Origin: Lederbergia galactosidilytica | GTDB lineage: Bacteria > Bacillota > Bacilli > Bacillales > Bacillaceae_C | Length of the DNA: 64,000 nucleotides | Reading direction: 5' to 3' | Assembly: GCF_017873565.1 (NCBI RefSeq) | Contig: NZ_JAGGKH010000007.1 | Location: forward strand, 62,001-126,000 | Part shown: positions 18,865-29,439 of the stretch, one piece after another | Numbering within the stretch: position 1 is the first letter of the stretch | Layout: each line of letters opens with the position of its first letter | Position numbers and translations under genes: made by a program | Notes under the pieces: generated by a model | Told to the model about the DNA's origin: nothing | Databases searched by the model: none | What the model saw: the letters and a program-made list of their open reading frames with translations, nothing else

Positions 18865-20199
18865 TTAAACATCAAGAGAGGAAGATTCCTTTCTTAACCG
18901 AATCATATCTTTCAAATAAGGCTTTATTTCTGATATAAAGTAAAGTGATCCTGTAATCGCTAATATATCAGTCTCTTTTACCGATAAAACAAGCTTTTGG
19001 ATCAGGTTTTTCCAATCTTTATCACAGTAAATCGCTTTACCACCAGATTGCAATTCTAATTCGTCCGTTGAAGCAGCTCTTGGAAAATCAAACTCAGTTA
19101 AATAAAGTTCAGCATTCATTGAATGTAAAATTGTAAACATTTCCGTTAAATCTTTATCTTTTAAAGCAGAGAAAACAATTTTGATTTCTTTTTCAGGGAA
19201 ATGAGTTTCGACTGCTTCCTTGAAGGCTTGTAATCCTTGTAAATTATGGGCACCATCAATGAAGATCATCGGACGGTCGTTTAGGCGTTCCAGCCTCCCT
19301 GGCCAAAAAGCCTCTCGCAAACCATTACGATATGCCTCTTCTCGGATATTAAGTAATCCTTTAAATTGCAGATAAGTTAATACAGCTAAAGCTGCTGCTG
19401 CATTTTCAGTCTGATGTCGACCTAGCAGAGAAACATTTATGTGATCGTATGAGCCCCATTGCGATTGATAAGTAAATTGCTCACCATTTTCAATAGGATG
19501 ATATTCCTTTATTTGGAACTCCTTGCCTATTTGATAAAATGGCGCTTTTTGCCGGATCGCTTCTTTCTTTAGCACAAATAAGACTCCCTTATCTTGTGCT
19601 GTTGTAAAAATAGGGATACCCTGCTTAATGATACCAGCTTTTTGATAAGCAATCTCCTCAAGCGTATTACCTAATATTTGCATATGGTCCATGCCAACAT
19701 TAGTTATAATGGAGGCAATCGGGCGAATGACATTAGTGGAATCATACCTTCCGCCTAAACCTACTTCAAATAAAGCAAAATCCACCTGTTGAATCTCACT
19801 AAAATAATAAAATGCCATCGTCGTAATCACTTCAAATTCTGTTGCTGGCCCTAATTCAGTTTGTGCTAATTCCTCAGCAATTGGCTTTATTATATTTACT
19901 AATGAAGTGATTTCTTCATTTGCAACTGGCTTTCCATTGACACTAATTCGCTCGTTAAATTGTTCAATATATGGTGAAGTGAACGTACCTACCTGATAAT
20001 CTGCTTCATTTAATATCGAGCGCAAGTAGGCCACGGTAGAACCTTTTCCATTTGTTCCACCTATATGGATCACTCGTAAATTCTTCTCAGGATTTCCCAG
20101 TCGAGCTAGCATCCATTCCATGCGCTTTATTCCTGGTTTTATTCCTAAACGAAGCCGTGAATGGATCCAGTGAAGTGCCTCTTTATATGTATGTACCAT
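18865..20199 (-). CDS. folC: FolC, folylpolyglutamate/dihydrofolate synthase
   Basis: A 444-residue Mur-ligase-family enzyme that adds glutamate to dihydropteroate and folates. The P-loop IHIGGTNGKGSTVAYL lies near residues 44-59, and the family ATP-site sequences (SITNVGMDHMQILG, FIDGAHNLQG) are present. The start at ATG 20199 has GGGAG seven bases upstream; the GTG at 20205 is less likely. It follows valS, as in B. subtilis. Confidence 0.95.
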   Translation of the reverse strand: MVHTYKEALHWIHSRLRLGIKPGIKRMEWMLARLGNPEKNLRVIHIGGTNGKGSTVAYLRSILNEADYQVGTFTSPYIEQFNERISVNGKPVANEEITSLVNIIKPIAEELAQTELGPATEFEVITTMAFYYFSEIQQVDFALFEVGLGGRYDSTNVIRPIASIITNVGMDHMQILGNTLEEIAYQKAGIIKQGIPIFTTAQDKGVLFVLKKEAIRQKAPFYQIGKEFQIKEYHPIENGEQFTYQSQWGSYDHINVSLLGRHQTENAAAALAVLTYLQFKGLLNIREEAYRNGLREAFWPGRLERLNDRPMIFIDGAHNLQGLQAFKEAVETHFPEKEIKIVFSALKDKDLTEMFTILHSMNAELYLTEFDFPRAASTDELELQSGGKAIYCDKDWKNLIQKLVLSVKETDILAITGSLYFISEIKPYLKDMIRLRKESSSLDV

Positions 20200-20217
20200 T
20201 CTCACACTCCCTGTTCT

Positions 20218-20261
20218 GAATAAAGTGGGATCGTTCCATTCATGTAGAAAACAATCCCACT
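20218..20261 (-). terminator. Terminator of valS
   Basis: A 12-bp stem with one wobble pair (20224-20235 with 20250-20261), followed on the minus strand by TTATTC. The tail is only moderately U-rich. Confidence 0.7.
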
Positions 20262-20267
20262 CTATTT

Positions 20268-22907
20268 TTACATTTCTTTTAACTCAGTTATTCTTTTCTC
20301 AACTGTTTGTTTTTTCTCTAGGTAATCTTTTTCCTTTGCTCTTTCTTCGTTGACGACCGCTTCCGGAGCTTTAGCAACAAATCTTTCATTTGCTAGCTTT
20401 TTCTGCACTCTTTCTACTTCTTTGTTCCATTTATTCCACTCTTTTTGCAATCGAGCAAGCTCTTCTTCTATATTGATGAGATCTGCTAAAGGTAAAAATA
20501 ACTCTACTCCTGTCACCACAGCGGACATCGCTTTTTCTGGCATTTCTATATTGGTTCCTAACTCTAGGTTTTGTGGATTACAGAACTTTTCAATATACTT
20601 TTTATTATTCTCTAAGGCTGTTAAGATCTTCTCGTCTTTTGCTTTTAACAGAAGTTTAATTTGTTTACTCATCGGCGTGTTTACTTCAGCCCGAATATTA
20701 CGAACCGAACGAATAATGTCCATGAGTAATTTCATTTCATTGGCAGCTTCATGATCTGTATAACGAGTATCCACCGTAGGCCATTGACTAACTGTGATGG
20801 ATTCCCCTTTATGAGGTAGATGCTGCCAAATCTCTTCCGTAATAAATGGCATGAATGGGTGAAGTAGTCTTAGTGTTTGATCCAAAACATGTGCTAGAAC
20901 TGAGCGAGTCATCTTCTTGGCTGTTTCATCTTCACCGTATAGAGGTAGTTTTGCCATCTCAATATACCAGTCACAGAAATCATCCCAAATAAAGTTGTAC
21001 AGTGCTCTACCTACTTCTCCAAACTCATACTTCTCAGCCAGTTTCGTGACAGCATCAATTGTGTCATTCAATCGAGTCAAGATCCACTTATCGGCCACAG
21101 ATTGCTTACCTGTTAGATCAATTTCGTCATACGTCATCCCATCCATGTTCATAAGGGCAAATCTGGAAGCATTCCAAATTTTATTAGCAAAATTCCAGAT
21201 TGATTCAATCTTCTCCATACTAAAACGTAAATCCTGACCTGGTGAACTACCTGTTGCCAAGAAATAACGAAGTGTATCCGCACCATACTTGTCAATGACA
21301 TCCATCGGGTCAATCCCATTTCCCAGTGATTTACTCATCTTACGGCCATCTTCAGCACGGATTAATCCATGGATCAAAACATCTTTAAAAGGTCTTTGAT
21401 CTGTAAATTTCTTCGCTTGAAAAATCATACGGGATACCCAAAATGAAATAATATCGTATCCAGTTACTAAACAATCGGTTGGGTAATAATGTTTGAAATC
21501 TTCCGCTTCGGTATCAGGCCATCCCATTGTGGAAAAAGGCCAGAGAGCTGAACTAAACCATGTATCCAATACATCTTGTTCTTGTTCCCAGTTTTCCTCA
21601 TCTGCTGGTGCTTCATGTCCTACATAAATTTCACCAGTTTGTTTATGGTACCAAGCCGGTATTCTATGTCCCCACCATAGTTGACGAGAAATACACCAAT
21701 CATGAATATTTTCCATCCAATGCATATAGGTTTTTTCAAAACGCTCAGGGACAAAATGAACTTTCTCTTCACTTTGTTGAAGTTCGATTGCCTTTTCAGC
21801 AAGAGGCTGCATTTTAACGAACCATTGTGTGGATAAATAAGGTTCTACTACTGCGCCACTACGTTCTGAATGGCCAACAGAATGAAGATGATCCTCAATT
21901 TCAAATAGCACTCCAGCTTCTTGTAAATCTTTAACAATTTGTTTGCGGCAATCAAAGCGATCCATTCCTTGATACTTACCGGCGTTCTCGTTCATTGTGC
22001 CATCTTCATTCATAACAAGTACACGTTCTAGTTGATGACGATTTCCTACCTCAAAGTCATTAGGATCATGTGCTGGCGTAATTTTTACGGCACCTGAACC
22101 AAATTCCATATCTACATAATGATCGGCTACAATTGGGATTTCCCGTCCTACAATCGGAAGTTTGACTGTCTTCCCAATTAAATGTTGATAGCGTTCATCG
22201 CTTGGATGTACCGCAACGGCTGTATCTCCTAACATCGTTTCAGGTCTTGTTGTCGCAATCTCAATAAAGCCTGAACCATCTGCAAGTGGGTAATTCATAT
22301 GATAAAAGGCCCCTTGTACATCCTTATGAATCACTTCGATATCAGATAAAGCTGTTTTCGTTGCAGGATCCCAATTGATAATATATTCACCACGATATAT
22401 GAGGCCTTCTTCGTATAAAGTGACAAATACTTCCCGTACGGCTTTAGATAGCCCCTCATCTAAAGTAAATCTCTCTTTTGTGTAATCTAAGCCAAGTCCT
22501 AGTTTTGCCCATTGTTTACGGATAAATGTGGCATATTCTTCTTTCCATTTCCATGTTTCTTCTAGAAATTTCTCTCTCCCTAGATCATACCGACTTTTTC
22601 CTTCTTCCCGAAGTTTTTCCTCAACCTTTGCCTGTGTTGCAATTCCAGCATGATCCATTCCAGGTAACCACAATACATCATAACCTTGCATTCTTTTCAT
22701 GCGGGTTAGAATATCCTGTAAAGTTGTATCCCAAGCATGCCCTAAATGAAGTTTTCCAGTAACATTCGGAGGAGGAATTACGATTGTGTATGGTTTTTTA
22801 TTCACATCATTTTGCGCTTCAAAAAATTTCCCTTGTAACCACCAATCATACCTTCCTTGCTCAATTTTTTGTGGCTCATACTTGGTGGACATTGTAATAT
22901 TTTCCAT
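20268..22907 (-). CDS. valS: Valyl-tRNA synthetase
   Basis: An 879-residue class I synthetase charging tRNA-Val. The nucleotide-binding signature [14 protein letters not shown] (HIGH class) lies near residue 45, the editing domain follows, KMSKS appears in [11 protein letters not shown], and a C-terminal coiled coil (about the last 65 residues) binds the tRNA. Start ATG 22907 has GGGAG seven bases upstream; a GTG at 22925 is possible but unsupported. Expression is controlled by the T-box leader immediately upstream. Confidence 0.97.
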   Translation of the reverse strand: MENITMSTKYEPQKIEQGRYDWWLQGKFFEAQNDVNKKPYTIVIPPPNVTGKLHLGHAWDTTLQDILTRMKRMQGYDVLWLPGMDHAGIATQAKVEEKLREEGKSRYDLGREKFLEETWKWKEEYATFIRKQWAKLGLGLDYTKERFTLDEGLSKAVREVFVTLYEEGLIYRGEYIINWDPATKTALSDIEVIHKDVQGAFYHMNYPLADGSGFIEIATTRPETMLGDTAVAVHPSDERYQHLIGKTVKLPIVGREIPIVADHYVDMEFGSGAVKITPAHDPNDFEVGNRHQLERVLVMNEDGTMNENAGKYQGMDRFDCRKQIVKDLQEAGVLFEIEDHLHSVGHSERSGAVVEPYLSTQWFVKMQPLAEKAIELQQSEEKVHFVPERFEKTYMHWMENIHDWCISRQLWWGHRIPAWYHKQTGEIYVGHEAPADEENWEQEQDVLDTWFSSALWPFSTMGWPDTEAEDFKHYYPTDCLVTGYDIISFWVSRMIFQAKKFTDQRPFKDVLIHGLIRAEDGRKMSKSLGNGIDPMDVIDKYGADTLRYFLATGSSPGQDLRFSMEKIESIWNFANKIWNASRFALMNMDGMTYDEIDLTGKQSVADKWILTRLNDTIDAVTKLAEKYEFGEVGRALYNFIWDDFCDWYIEMAKLPLYGEDETAKKMTRSVLAHVLDQTLRLLHPFMPFITEEIWQHLPHKGESITVSQWPTVDTRYTDHEAANEMKLLMDIIRSVRNIRAEVNTPMSKQIKLLLKAKDEKILTALENNKKYIEKFCNPQNLELGTNIEMPEKAMSAVVTGVELFLPLADLINIEEELARLQKEWNKWNKEVERVQKKLANERFVAKAPEAVVNEERAKEKDYLEKKQTVEKRITELKEM

Positions 22908-22933
22908 TCCGATTCTCCCTTTCACTTTATATA

Positions 22934-23200
22934 AAAATCAAAAAGCTCCCATCGTCAAAAGGACGAAGGGAGCAGATTCGCGGTACCACCTTTTTACACG
23001 ATCCCATCATTCATAGCAGGATCGGCACTTCAACAAGATAACGACTTTATAACCGACTTTCACTACTTTACTTTCATGAAAGCTGCTCAAGGGTGACTTC
23101 TCTTAGGGTCACTTAGAAAATCTCCCACCATTGATTTTCCTCTCTGAAAGTAACGATCCAAGATACTCTTCCCTATCTATGCATTTAATTCAATTTAATT
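22934..23200 (-). promoter_or_regulatory. T-box leader (valine) upstream of valS
   Basis: A T-box riboswitch that senses uncharged tRNA-Val. Visible parts on the minus strand: the specifier segment GAAGTCACC (specifier GTC, Val, at 23095-23097), the antiterminator T-box motif AGGTGGTACCGCG (22979-22991) and the terminator (GCTCCC stem, 22945-22956 with 22962-22973, then TTTTTGATTTTT). Spacing of these parts fits a standard translational-stress attenuator in Firmicutes. Confidence 0.93.
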
Positions 23201-23206
23201 TATTCT

Positions 23207-23236
23207 ATAGTAGCGAATAAAGAGGGATGATGTCAA
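23207..23236 (-). promoter_or_regulatory. Sigma-A promoter of valS
   Basis: Minus-strand TTGACA (23231-23236), 18-base spacer, TACTAT (23207-23212), just upstream of the T-box leader. Confidence 0.7.
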
Positions 23237-23510
23237 TCATTTTTCACATTCATTTACATTTTAGGCTATTTTTAAGAAATTTATCCTTTGAAAATAAACT
23301 TTTTAGTGCAACGCTGACTTGAGAGGCATTCCACCGGGCTCCAACATAACCCAGAGTAAGGATTTTTTTCGATGTTACTTTTCACATGTACTCCGTCCCA
23401 AGCCAACGCCGGCAAACTCACAACATTGGTGGTTCCGAGATTAGTCAAATTACACTTTCTTATCCTACCAATAAGAAGGTGAATTTCCCTTGCTTCTTGA
23501 ATATCCTTTG

Positions 23511-24968
23511 TTACTCTAATTTATTTGTCTCAAGAAGCTTTTTGACCCTCTTTGTATATTCGTTCTTGGGATATCCATTATAAAGGCCCATTGCCAAACG
23601 AACGGGGTCCCCGAAAAAGAATCGCTCATAATGAGTTTGCCTTGTACCGAATGGACTCATGCATAGGTCCCAAACTATTCGGAATAACATCACACGGTCT
23701 TCTGCAGTTGAATTGGCGCCTTGTAAGTAAGTATCAATATAACTCCGGACAGAAGATGCAAAACTATTTTCAGTTGGAAGTAAGATAAGCCCGCTTCCAC
23801 CTAATAATTGCAAGATTTCCACCAATCGGGGGTATATTCTTGGGTAATAGTGAATAGCCACAAGTAAAGGCTTTGCATCTGGCGTCATCATCCCCCACTT
23901 ATCTAATCTCGCGTTCACTTGGGAAGACAAGTGAAGTCCCTTCATAATTTCGAGTGTGGTAATTATTTCACTTACCTTATCTTGGATATGTTGGTACTCC
24001 CCAATATTAATCGCCTCGATTATGGATTCCGCCAAACCTAAAATAAATTCTGTTTTTACAATCATTCGCACCACTGCTTGAAATAGTAACATCGTATTAA
24101 AATTAGCTTCTGTAAAAAAACGATGGGCAATATTAAGATCTTTATATAAAAACACTTTTTCCCAGGGGACGAGAACATGATCAAACACGACAATTGAATC
24201 CATCTCTTCAAATCTTGACCCAAGTGGATAATTGAAAGACGAATCATCATCGTTTACAAACGATTCTCGGCAGATGAACTTTAAACCTTCTGTGTTCGAA
24301 GGGATTGTAAAACCATAAATATAAGCTTCTTCAATGAAATTACCACCAGCCGGTAAAACTAGAACTTCATCTGTGATCCCACCTTGTGTTGCTAACAACC
24401 TAGCTCCCTGAATAATGATCCCTTCGTGGTTCTCTCCAATGACTTTTGCTGCAATATTTTCTTCGGAATACGAATCCTCCAAATAGCTAATAGAACGGTT
24501 CACTTGTGGATTGATAAACGTATGGGTAAAAGTAAGATCTTGTTCCATCGCATTTTCGTAACTTCTAAGAATATGATCACCAAATTTTTTATCTTTTGCA
24601 GCAAAAATTTTATGAGAAGCTGCCAACACCATCATTCCTGTATTTACGTAATCTGGGGAGCGACCCAATAATCCAAAGTTCGTACGCGCCCATAGCTCTG
24701 TTGCTTTTTTACGAAAAAGCAAATCATCTTTCGTTTTAGGCTGTTGATAAGAAAAATTTACGTTCTTTTCTATTTGCGGGGAAATGAATGTAAGGATACT
24801 TCTTAATACTGGATCATTTTGCATATCAAAGAGTTGCGCTTTACTCTTAATCGCCCCACGAAATGCAGGATGCTTCGACACTTTTCCGGCTATTTGCTGA
24901 CCATCCAACCATATATCACTTTTTAAATGATCGATTCTGTTCATATACTCTTTTCCAGAAATCGTCAT
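23511..24968 (-). CDS. HpaB-family FADH2-dependent monooxygenase
   Basis: A 485-residue member of the 4-hydroxyphenylacetate 3-monooxygenase (HpaB) family, resembling B. subtilis YoaI. Enzymes of this family use reduced FAD supplied by a separate reductase to hydroxylate phenols, or act as dehydratases. The central region (NYPLGSRFEEMDSIVVFDHV, then LVPWEKVFLYKD) is typical. I start it at ATG 24968, with AAGGGGCG upstream; the frame runs 40 codons further without family sequence. No reductase gene lies nearby. The gene sits at a synteny break between valS and ysxE, so it looks inserted. The 270 bases downstream (23237-23510) hold nothing recognisable. Substrate is unknown. Confidence 0.85.
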   Translation of the reverse strand: MTISGKEYMNRIDHLKSDIWLDGQQIAGKVSKHPAFRGAIKSKAQLFDMQNDPVLRSILTFISPQIEKNVNFSYQQPKTKDDLLFRKKATELWARTNFGLLGRSPDYVNTGMMVLAASHKIFAAKDKKFGDHILRSYENAMEQDLTFTHTFINPQVNRSISYLEDSYSEENIAAKVIGENHEGIIIQGARLLATQGGITDEVLVLPAGGNFIEEAYIYGFTIPSNTEGLKFICRESFVNDDDSSFNYPLGSRFEEMDSIVVFDHVLVPWEKVFLYKDLNIAHRFFTEANFNTMLLFQAVVRMIVKTEFILGLAESIIEAINIGEYQHIQDKVSEIITTLEIMKGLHLSSQVNARLDKWGMMTPDAKPLLVAIHYYPRIYPRLVEILQLLGGSGLILLPTENSFASSVRSYIDTYLQGANSTAEDRVMLFRIVWDLCMSPFGTRQTHYERFFFGDPVRLAMGLYNGYPKNEYTKRVKKLLETNKLE

Positions 24969-25131
24969 TACTATCGCCCCTTCTTGATCAATTAGATATA
25001 ATTTTATGCGGTGCGAAGCGATAGAATTACAAAAAATAAAAACCTTGAGGGATAGTTTGGGGAGAGAGATAGGCACGAAATAATCCAACCGAACATAATT
25101 TATGATAAATACTTCGACAGAAGGTGAAATA

Positions 25132-25323
25132 ATGAAAAGAAGATTTAATACGTATGCCTTTCAAAATTCAATGAGGAATTTTAAAGCAGTATGCCGTCAA
25201 CTTGTTGTACCAATTTGTATTTTCCAAGGCATTCGCACGTTAATTTTCCCAACCATTCTAGATGTTTTTTTATGCATAATATTGATTGCGGCAGCCCTAA
25301 GCTTACATTTTGAATGGATCTAA
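25132..25323 (+). CDS. Small membrane protein, unknown function
   Basis: A 63-residue plus-strand protein with a basic N-terminus (MKRRFNTYAFQNSMRNFKA) and a hydrophobic C-terminal half, probably two short or one long membrane segment (ILDVFLCIILIAAALSL). ATG 25132 is preceded by GAAGGTGA. The orientation is opposite to the neighbours and it shares a synteny break with the HpaB-type gene. I do not recognise the family. Confidence 0.55.
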   Translation: MKRRFNTYAFQNSMRNFKAVCRQLVVPICIFQGIRTLIFPTILDVFLCIILIAAALSLHFEWI

Positions 25324-25325
25324 AA

Positions 25326-25352
25326 CCCCTTCCTAAATTTACTCGGAAGGGG
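25326..25352 (-). terminator. Terminator shared by ysxE and the small plus-strand gene
   Basis: A perfect 8-bp stem CCCCTTCC/GGAAGGGG (25326-25333 with 25345-25352, 11-base loop), followed on the minus strand by TTTTAGATCC. It overlaps the last codons of ysxE, and on the plus strand lies directly after the small membrane gene, so it may act in both directions. Confidence 0.55.
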
Positions 25353-26373
25353 CTGAGGTATCCTGGTTTTTCTTTCGCTGTTCTCTTTCTTCTAACCTCA
25401 TTACCACATATTCTGTGTTTTTCATTCGCCAATACTGTTTCTGTAATCTTTGAACAAATTTAATTTCATTTTTTTTCGTTTCGCTAGAAAAGTACTTTTC
25501 AATTATGGAAAAGATGGAGCTTGGATAAGCCAAATAACTTAAAAACAACTGCATCTCTTCATCTGTAAAGGGAAAATAGCGGAAATAAGCATCTAACCAC
25601 TCCATCCCATGGTCAAATGCCTGAGGTCGTGTTTGGAATGCGCGATCCAGGAAAGGCAATAAATCATGAATTGGTGAAGCAATTCCCGTTCTTTCAAAAT
25701 TAGTAAAATAACCTAATCCATTTTGATCATAAAGAAAATGTTCATTTGATAATTTCCCATGTATCACGACACTTCTAGCTTTGGTTTCCTCGGATGTAGA
25801 CTCATGCCACTCCTTCAATTTATTAATTGCATAACGTTGGCCACCTGAAATTTCACTGTAAATAGTACACAATAATAATTGAAATGGCGACATATACAAT
25901 TGTCTTTCACTTTGCTCAATGAACTTTTCTAATACATCTTGTTCTAACTCCCATCGTGTAGCCATTCTTTCAAAATGTTCTTCCCTTTCTTCCCCATTAA
26001 CCGGCACTTCACGAACGGTTACCGTATGAAGTCGCGCTAATTCACGAAAGAGATCAAGATGTTTTTGGACATGTGCTTCTCGTTCTTTATTGTCTAACCA
26101 TGGCATTAAATAATAAAGAGAATTCCCTCTCAAAATAGCATGGCGTCCGTCTAATGTGGGATATATGGGTACTATCCGATTGTAACCTTGTTGATATAAC
26201 TGTTGTATATAGGATAAGAAATCTAAGCCCTGTTTAGCGTCCATTCGCTTTAAAGCAAATTCACCCTTATCTGTATACGCCTTATATACCTTGCCTTGTT
26301 TTTCTGCAAACCTTAAATTTAACCCATACATTTCTACTAAACTTTTTATTTTCTTTGATGATTCATTATCCAT
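25339..26373 (-). CDS. ysxE: YsxE, CotS-family coat protein with degenerate active site
   Basis: A 344-residue spore-coat protein of the CotS kinase-like family, found beside spoVID in B. subtilis, where it is needed for completing coat encasement. The fold is that of aminoglycoside phosphotransferases, but the catalytic motif reads HGKLSNEH (residues 205-212; Asp replaced by Lys) and the metal-binding DFD reads NFE (225-227). The copy next to safA keeps both. The start at 26373 is chosen for GGTGAT upstream; ATG 26385 and GTG 26400 are alternatives. Confidence 0.9.
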   Translation of the reverse strand: MDNESSKKIKSLVEMYGLNLRFAEKQGKVYKAYTDKGEFALKRMDAKQGLDFLSYIQQLYQQGYNRIVPIYPTLDGRHAILRGNSLYYLMPWLDNKEREAHVQKHLDLFRELARLHTVTVREVPVNGEEREEHFERMATRWELEQDVLEKFIEQSERQLYMSPFQLLLCTIYSEISGGQRYAINKLKEWHESTSEETKARSVVIHGKLSNEHFLYDQNGLGYFTNFERTGIASPIHDLLPFLDRAFQTRPQAFDHGMEWLDAYFRYFPFTDEEMQLFLSYLAYPSSIFSIIEKYFSSETKKNEIKFVQRLQKQYWRMKNTEYVVMRLEEREQRKKNQDTSAPSE

Positions 26374-26512
26374 ATCATCACCCATTTTGCTCTCATTCAC
26401 TAAGTAAAATCACTTTTTCACAATCCACAAAGACATCAATCTTTACAGGCGAATTGAAATTAAAAAACTATGCTTAAACAATAGAAAAAGGGAGGACGAC
26501 ATATGCCATCCT

Positions 26513-27961
26513 CTACTTCCTTTTTAATGGATGAATTTTAGTGGGTATATACAGTACTTGCCCTTCATATACCTCATCACTTTCACCAAGTTGATTAGCT
26601 CTCAATAATTGTTGGGTAGTAATATTATAACGGTCTGCTAAGTTTTCAATGGAATCACCATGTTGCACTAAGCGAACTCTCATTTTAGTTACAGATTCTT
26701 CCTCTTTTCTAGCAAAAAAATCAGCAAATGAAATTGATTGGTATTTGTCTTTCTTTTTCTTTGTCTTTTGGCTCTTTTCTTCCTCGTATTCTATGAGGCT
26801 ACTTGATTCCACCTCATATGATGAAGATTCTTGAAAATGAATTGACGAGGATTCTGGGACTCTTAGTTCATCTACCTGCACACTACTCTCTTCTTTAATC
26901 GAGTCTAGATTTAACTTTGGTACTTGCCGAAGTATAGTAGTAAGGAGGTTTTCTTCCTCCTCATCTTCACTTTTATTTTCCTCTACCTCAACTTCATTCT
27001 TATTTTCCTCAACCTTAATTTTTTCTTCTACTTGTTGCTCCTCTGCAGTGTTCCTTTCCGCTCTTGAGTTAACTACTGTCAAGTTGCTCGCATCTAAACT
27101 TTCAATGTTTTGCTCCTCTTCTGCTGCTTCTTTCACTTCTATCTCCTGATTTGACTCGACAGCGTCTTCTCTATTATCAGATTGCATTGGCAGCTGATGT
27201 TGAAATGGAGATGGTTTCTCATCATCCTCCTCAATCTTTTCCTCGAGTTCAGGTAAAATTCTCGCCTCTACCTCAAATGATTCATACAAGTCATTCTCAC
27301 TATCTAAGGAAGGTTTTTGACTGTCTGTATTTATTGTTTCTTGAAATAATTCAATTTTAACTTCTTCTCTTTCCTCCTCCCCATCATCCTGATCAGTATT
27401 TTCCTCTGAAAAAGTTGCATCTGTTGCCACCTGATTCAGCTCTTGTCTGTCTTCTTCCTCTAATAATGGCTCAATCGAATCATTCGTTTCTTGTAATGTG
27501 GCAGCGTCGAGGATGACCTCTTCTTTATCCTCATAGATGCCGTTAATATGAATATCTGCTAGTACTTGAAGTCTATTATTTTCAGGTAATGCATAATCAA
27601 ATGAGTAGATCTCGATCTCTAACTCCCCGATATCGACAATCCTTCTTTTTGGAATCGTGATATCAACGGGAAAACGATGAGAAAACTCGCCAATTTCATC
27701 ATTCCTGATTTCTACATTTTGTATATAATGCCGATTGTTTTCAGGAATTTCCGGTACCGTATCATTTCCAGGAGAATGATTATATTCTCCGCTAAGTTCG
27801 AGGGTTCCTTTTAATACGACAAACTCTTCCTCATCCATTATGTTAATATTAGGATCCAATGATATGGATAAAAGATCCTCAACTTCATGTCCTTTTTCAA
27901 ACCAAACCGTTTCCTCCAATGGAAATTTAAGTGATGTTTGTTGGCGATCAGGCAAATTCAT
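26513..27961 (-). CDS. spoVID: SpoVID, coat-encasement morphogenetic protein
   Basis: A 482-residue protein that drives the coat layers around the forespore and binds SafA and SpoIVA. The N-terminal domain (residues 1-130, with HEVEDLLSISLDPNINI) is the conserved beta-rich interaction region. A long, very acidic Glu-rich middle follows, and a C-terminal LysM domain (about residues 430-475, VQHGDSIENLADRYNITTQQ). ATG 27961 follows AGAGGAGG closely. It has its own sigma-E-like promoter and lies just upstream of ysxE. Confidence 0.92.
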   Translation of the reverse strand: MNLPDRQQTSLKFPLEETVWFEKGHEVEDLLSISLDPNINIMDEEEFVVLKGTLELSGEYNHSPGNDTVPEIPENNRHYIQNVEIRNDEIGEFSHRFPVDITIPKRRIVDIGELEIEIYSFDYALPENNRLQVLADIHINGIYEDKEEVILDAATLQETNDSIEPLLEEEDRQELNQVATDATFSEENTDQDDGEEEREEVKIELFQETINTDSQKPSLDSENDLYESFEVEARILPELEEKIEEDDEKPSPFQHQLPMQSDNREDAVESNQEIEVKEAAEEEQNIESLDASNLTVVNSRAERNTAEEQQVEEKIKVEENKNEVEVEENKSEDEEEENLLTTILRQVPKLNLDSIKEESSVQVDELRVPESSSIHFQESSSYEVESSSLIEYEEEKSQKTKKKKDKYQSISFADFFARKEEESVTKMRVRLVQHGDSIENLADRYNITTQQLLRANQLGESDEVYEGQVLYIPTKIHPLKRK

Positions 27962-27997
27962 TCCTCCTCTCGTTCCAATGAAAATATTACTCCCTAT

Positions 27998-28026
27998 ACT
28001 CTATGACTCTTCAAGGTTATTTATGA
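27998..28026 (-). promoter_or_regulatory. Sigma-E-like promoter of spoVID
   Basis: Minus-strand TCATAAA (28020-28026, 5 of 7 to KMATATT), 14-base spacer, CATAGAGT (27998-28005, 6 of 8 to CATACAMT). Located between the hemL terminator and the spoVID start; spoVID is sigma-E dependent in B. subtilis. Confidence 0.55.
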
Positions 28027-28067
28027 AAAAAGAAAAAGAATGGCACAATGCCATTCTTTTTCTTTTT
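28027..28067 (-). terminator. Terminator of the hem operon
   Basis: A perfect 19-bp stem (28027-28045 with 28049-28067) with a 3-base loop and a T-rich downstream arm (CTTTTTCTTTTTTC). It overlaps the hemL stop codon. Confidence 0.9.
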
Positions 28068-29355
28068 AGCTTTTTAATTTTGCAAATGCCCGCTCAGCGG
28101 CTTGGATCGTTTTTTCAATATCCTTATCAGTGTGAGCGGTAGAAAGAAAAATCCCCTCAAATTGTGATGGTGGCAAAAAGACACCTAGCTCAGCCATTTC
28201 TTTATAATAGGCTGCAAATAATTGTAAATCAGATGTTTTCGCTTTTTCAAAATTATATACATCCTCATTTGTAAAAAAGAGACCAATCATCGAACCAGCG
28301 CGATTAATGGTATGCGGGATATCATGCTGTTCTGCAGCTGCTTTTAATCCTTCTTCTAACAAATCTCCTTTACGGATAAACTCCTTATAAGAATCAGGTG
28401 TTAATTGAATAAGGGTTTCATACCCAGCTGTCATTGCTATCGGATTTCCCGACAAAGTTCCAGCCTGATAAATCGGTCCACTAGGGGCAACTTTTTCCAT
28501 AATCTCAGCCTTACCACCGAATGCCCCTACAGGAAGACCCCCACCAATTACCTTACCAAGACAGGTTAAATCAGGTAGAATATCGAAGTACCCTTGAGCA
28601 CAATTATAGCCTACGCGGAATCCAGTCATCACTTCATCAAAAATAAGCAGTGAGCCGTATTCTATTGTCAGCTCACGAAGTCCTTGTAAAAATCCAGGTT
28701 GAGGTGGAACAACACCCATATTTCCTGCAACAGGTTCTACGATGACACCTGCAATATCTTCTCCAAATTGTTCAAAGGCCGCTTTAGCTCCTTCAAGATC
28801 ATTATAAGCTACTGTAATCGTATTTTTAGCTATCCCCTCTGGAACACCGGGACTATCAGGCAAACCAAGTGTTGCTACTCCAGAGCCAGCCTTAATTAGC
28901 AAGGAATCACCATGACCATGATAACAGCCTTCAAACTTCAATATTTTATTTCGTCCTGTATACCCTCGTGCAGCCCGGAGTGCACTCATCGTCGCTTCTG
29001 TACCTGATGAAACCATCCTAATCATTTCAATGGAAGGTACTCTTTCAATGACAAGTTCTGCCAATTTATTCTCCATAATAGTTGGTGCCCCGAAACTTGT
29101 ACCATTTTCCGCTGTTTTTTTCAAAGCTTCTACAACTTTTTCATTCGCATGTCCAAGAATTAATGGTCCCCATGAGAGCACATAATCAATATATTCATTG
29201 CCATCAAGGTCATAAATATAAGCTCCCTTTCCTCTTTCCATAAAGATCGGATCCATATCAACGGATTTAAACGCCCGTACTGGACTATTGACCCCTCCTG
29301 GCATCAAATGTATTGCTTTCTCATAAGCCTTTCGGGAATTTTCATAAGAACGCAT
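28066..29355 (-). CDS. hemL: HemL, glutamate-1-semialdehyde 2,1-aminomutase
   Basis: A 429-residue PLP enzyme that makes 5-aminolevulinate from glutamate-1-semialdehyde, the second step of the C5 heme pathway. The PLP lysine is in [20 protein letters not shown], and PVRAFKSV and [16 protein letters not shown] are the other class-III aminotransferase signatures. ATG 29355 with GGAGGT upstream. It is the last gene of the hemAXCDBL operon. Confidence 0.97.
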   Translation of the reverse strand: MRSYENSRKAYEKAIHLMPGGVNSPVRAFKSVDMDPIFMERGKGAYIYDLDGNEYIDYVLSWGPLILGHANEKVVEALKKTAENGTSFGAPTIMENKLAELVIERVPSIEMIRMVSSGTEATMSALRAARGYTGRNKILKFEGCYHGHGDSLLIKAGSGVATLGLPDSPGVPEGIAKNTITVAYNDLEGAKAAFEQFGEDIAGVIVEPVAGNMGVVPPQPGFLQGLRELTIEYGSLLIFDEVMTGFRVGYNCAQGYFDILPDLTCLGKVIGGGLPVGAFGGKAEIMEKVAPSGPIYQAGTLSGNPIAMTAGYETLIQLTPDSYKEFIRKGDLLEEGLKAAAEQHDIPHTINRAGSMIGLFFTNEDVYNFEKAKTSDLQLFAAYYKEMAELGVFLPPSQFEGIFLSTAHTDKDIEKTIQAAERAFAKLKS

Positions 29356-29439
29356 GTATTGTATACCTCCATTATGATTTATTTTACTATTTCTAATCTA
29401 TTTCCTATCTTTCCTCATGCTGATCGCCGAACAAGGCAC

